Source: Okeania sp. SIO3I5
GTDB lineage: Bacteria; Cyanobacteriota; Cyanobacteriia; Cyanobacteriales; Microcoleaceae
NCBI RefSeq assembly: GCF_010672085.1
Contig: NZ_JAAHHT010000083.1
Span: 1 to 34,955 of the forward strand
Length of the DNA stretch: 34,955 nt
Reading direction: 5' to 3'
The first letter of the stretch is position 1; the number at the start of each line of letters is the position of its first letter. Position numbers and translations under genes: made by a program. The notes below the pieces were generated by a model. It had not been told where the DNA came from. It worked only from the letters and a program-made list of their open reading frames with translations, and searched no databases. Below, one piece after another: positions 34,740-34,955 of this stretch.

Positions 34740-34830
34740 TAACTAATTATCCGAACATGATATTAACCATCTGTTTAATAACACTTCTATCAACTGAATA
34801 GCTGCTTATTTATGCTATAAATTATCTGAA

Positions 34831-34955
34831 TATAGCGTTTCTCAAATTGGTGAGATACAGTTTTAGATCCCCCCTGCCCCCCTTAAAAAGGGGGGAGTCT
34901 TCAAAGTCCCCCTTTTCAAGGGGGATTTAGGGGGATCGTAACTGTACCTCATCTT
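34831..34955 (+). repeat. Family C-like element, right end cut by the window edge
   Basis: Starts TATAGCGTTTCTCAAATTGG like the other family C copies, followed by the inner pair GAGATACAGTT and AACTGTACCTC. Between them is a GC-rich inverted block (CCCCCCTTAAAAAGGGGGG and CCCCCTTTTCAAGGGGG), different cargo from the other family C copies. The expected right end would lie just past base 34955. Confidence 0.6.

Overview
The window looks like part of the chromosome of a low-GC filamentous cyanobacterium, in the general style of Trichodesmium or Okeania. Support comes from many GCGATCGC (HIP1) octamers (for example near 5665, 6728, 13328, 24187, 32084 and 34065), long AT-rich intergenic stretches, arrays of 7-base tandem repeats, and cyanobacterium-specific genes: an RbcR-type LysR regulator, a TrxC-type thioredoxin with the WCGLC active site, and a Z-ISO/NnrU-type membrane protein. 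The genus is inference; no rRNA gene is inside the window.

Layout. 1-231: minus-strand promoter and leader that look like the start of an rRNA operon leaving the left edge. 1227-3113: a membrane-anchored caspase-fold protein whose catalytic His and Cys positions are occupied by Tyr and Lys. About 3230-3860: remnant of an IscB (HNH/RuvC, OMEGA) element, with an omega-RNA/HEARO-like structured stretch joined directly to the C-terminal domain. 4199-19029: a signalling block with a 1925-residue hybrid kinase (GAF, 4 PAS, 2 GAF, HisKA, HATPase, 2 REC, Hpt), a REC-GGDEF diguanylate cyclase 14 bases downstream, a Cache/5-PAS/GAF HisKA_2 kinase without receiver, and a REC-degenerate GGDEF-EAL protein. 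19391-21047 (minus): a soluble MCP-like protein and a small unknown protein. 22551-26113: AcpH-type phosphodiesterase, RbcR-type regulator, Z-ISO/NnrU protein and TrxC. 26652-29564: an exported CHAT protease-like protein with three Tudor/agenet-like repeats and TPRs, with His and Cys retained. 30357-32943: a Rieske oxygenase converging on a family 4 glycosyltransferase. 32944-34955: decayed DNA with a glycosyltransferase pseudogene broken by two small repeat elements.

How the genes may work together. The two kinase and c-di-GMP output pairs suggest one phosphorelay driving c-di-GMP synthesis and another driving its breakdown. A receiver-less kinase lies just before an orphan REC-GGDEF-EAL protein, and a receiver-rich kinase lies just before a REC-GGDEF protein. 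The redox/carbon group (RbcR, Z-ISO, TrxC) fits photosynthetic acclimation. Two caspase-clan proteins occur in one window, one apparently dead and one apparently active.

The intergenic DNA is dense with at least six families of short inverted-repeat (MITE-like) elements, several with terminal inverted repeats and two with candidate target-site duplications. There are also heptamer arrays and a 5-kb-spaced inverted repeat. Identifications rest on reading motifs by eye; no database search was run.
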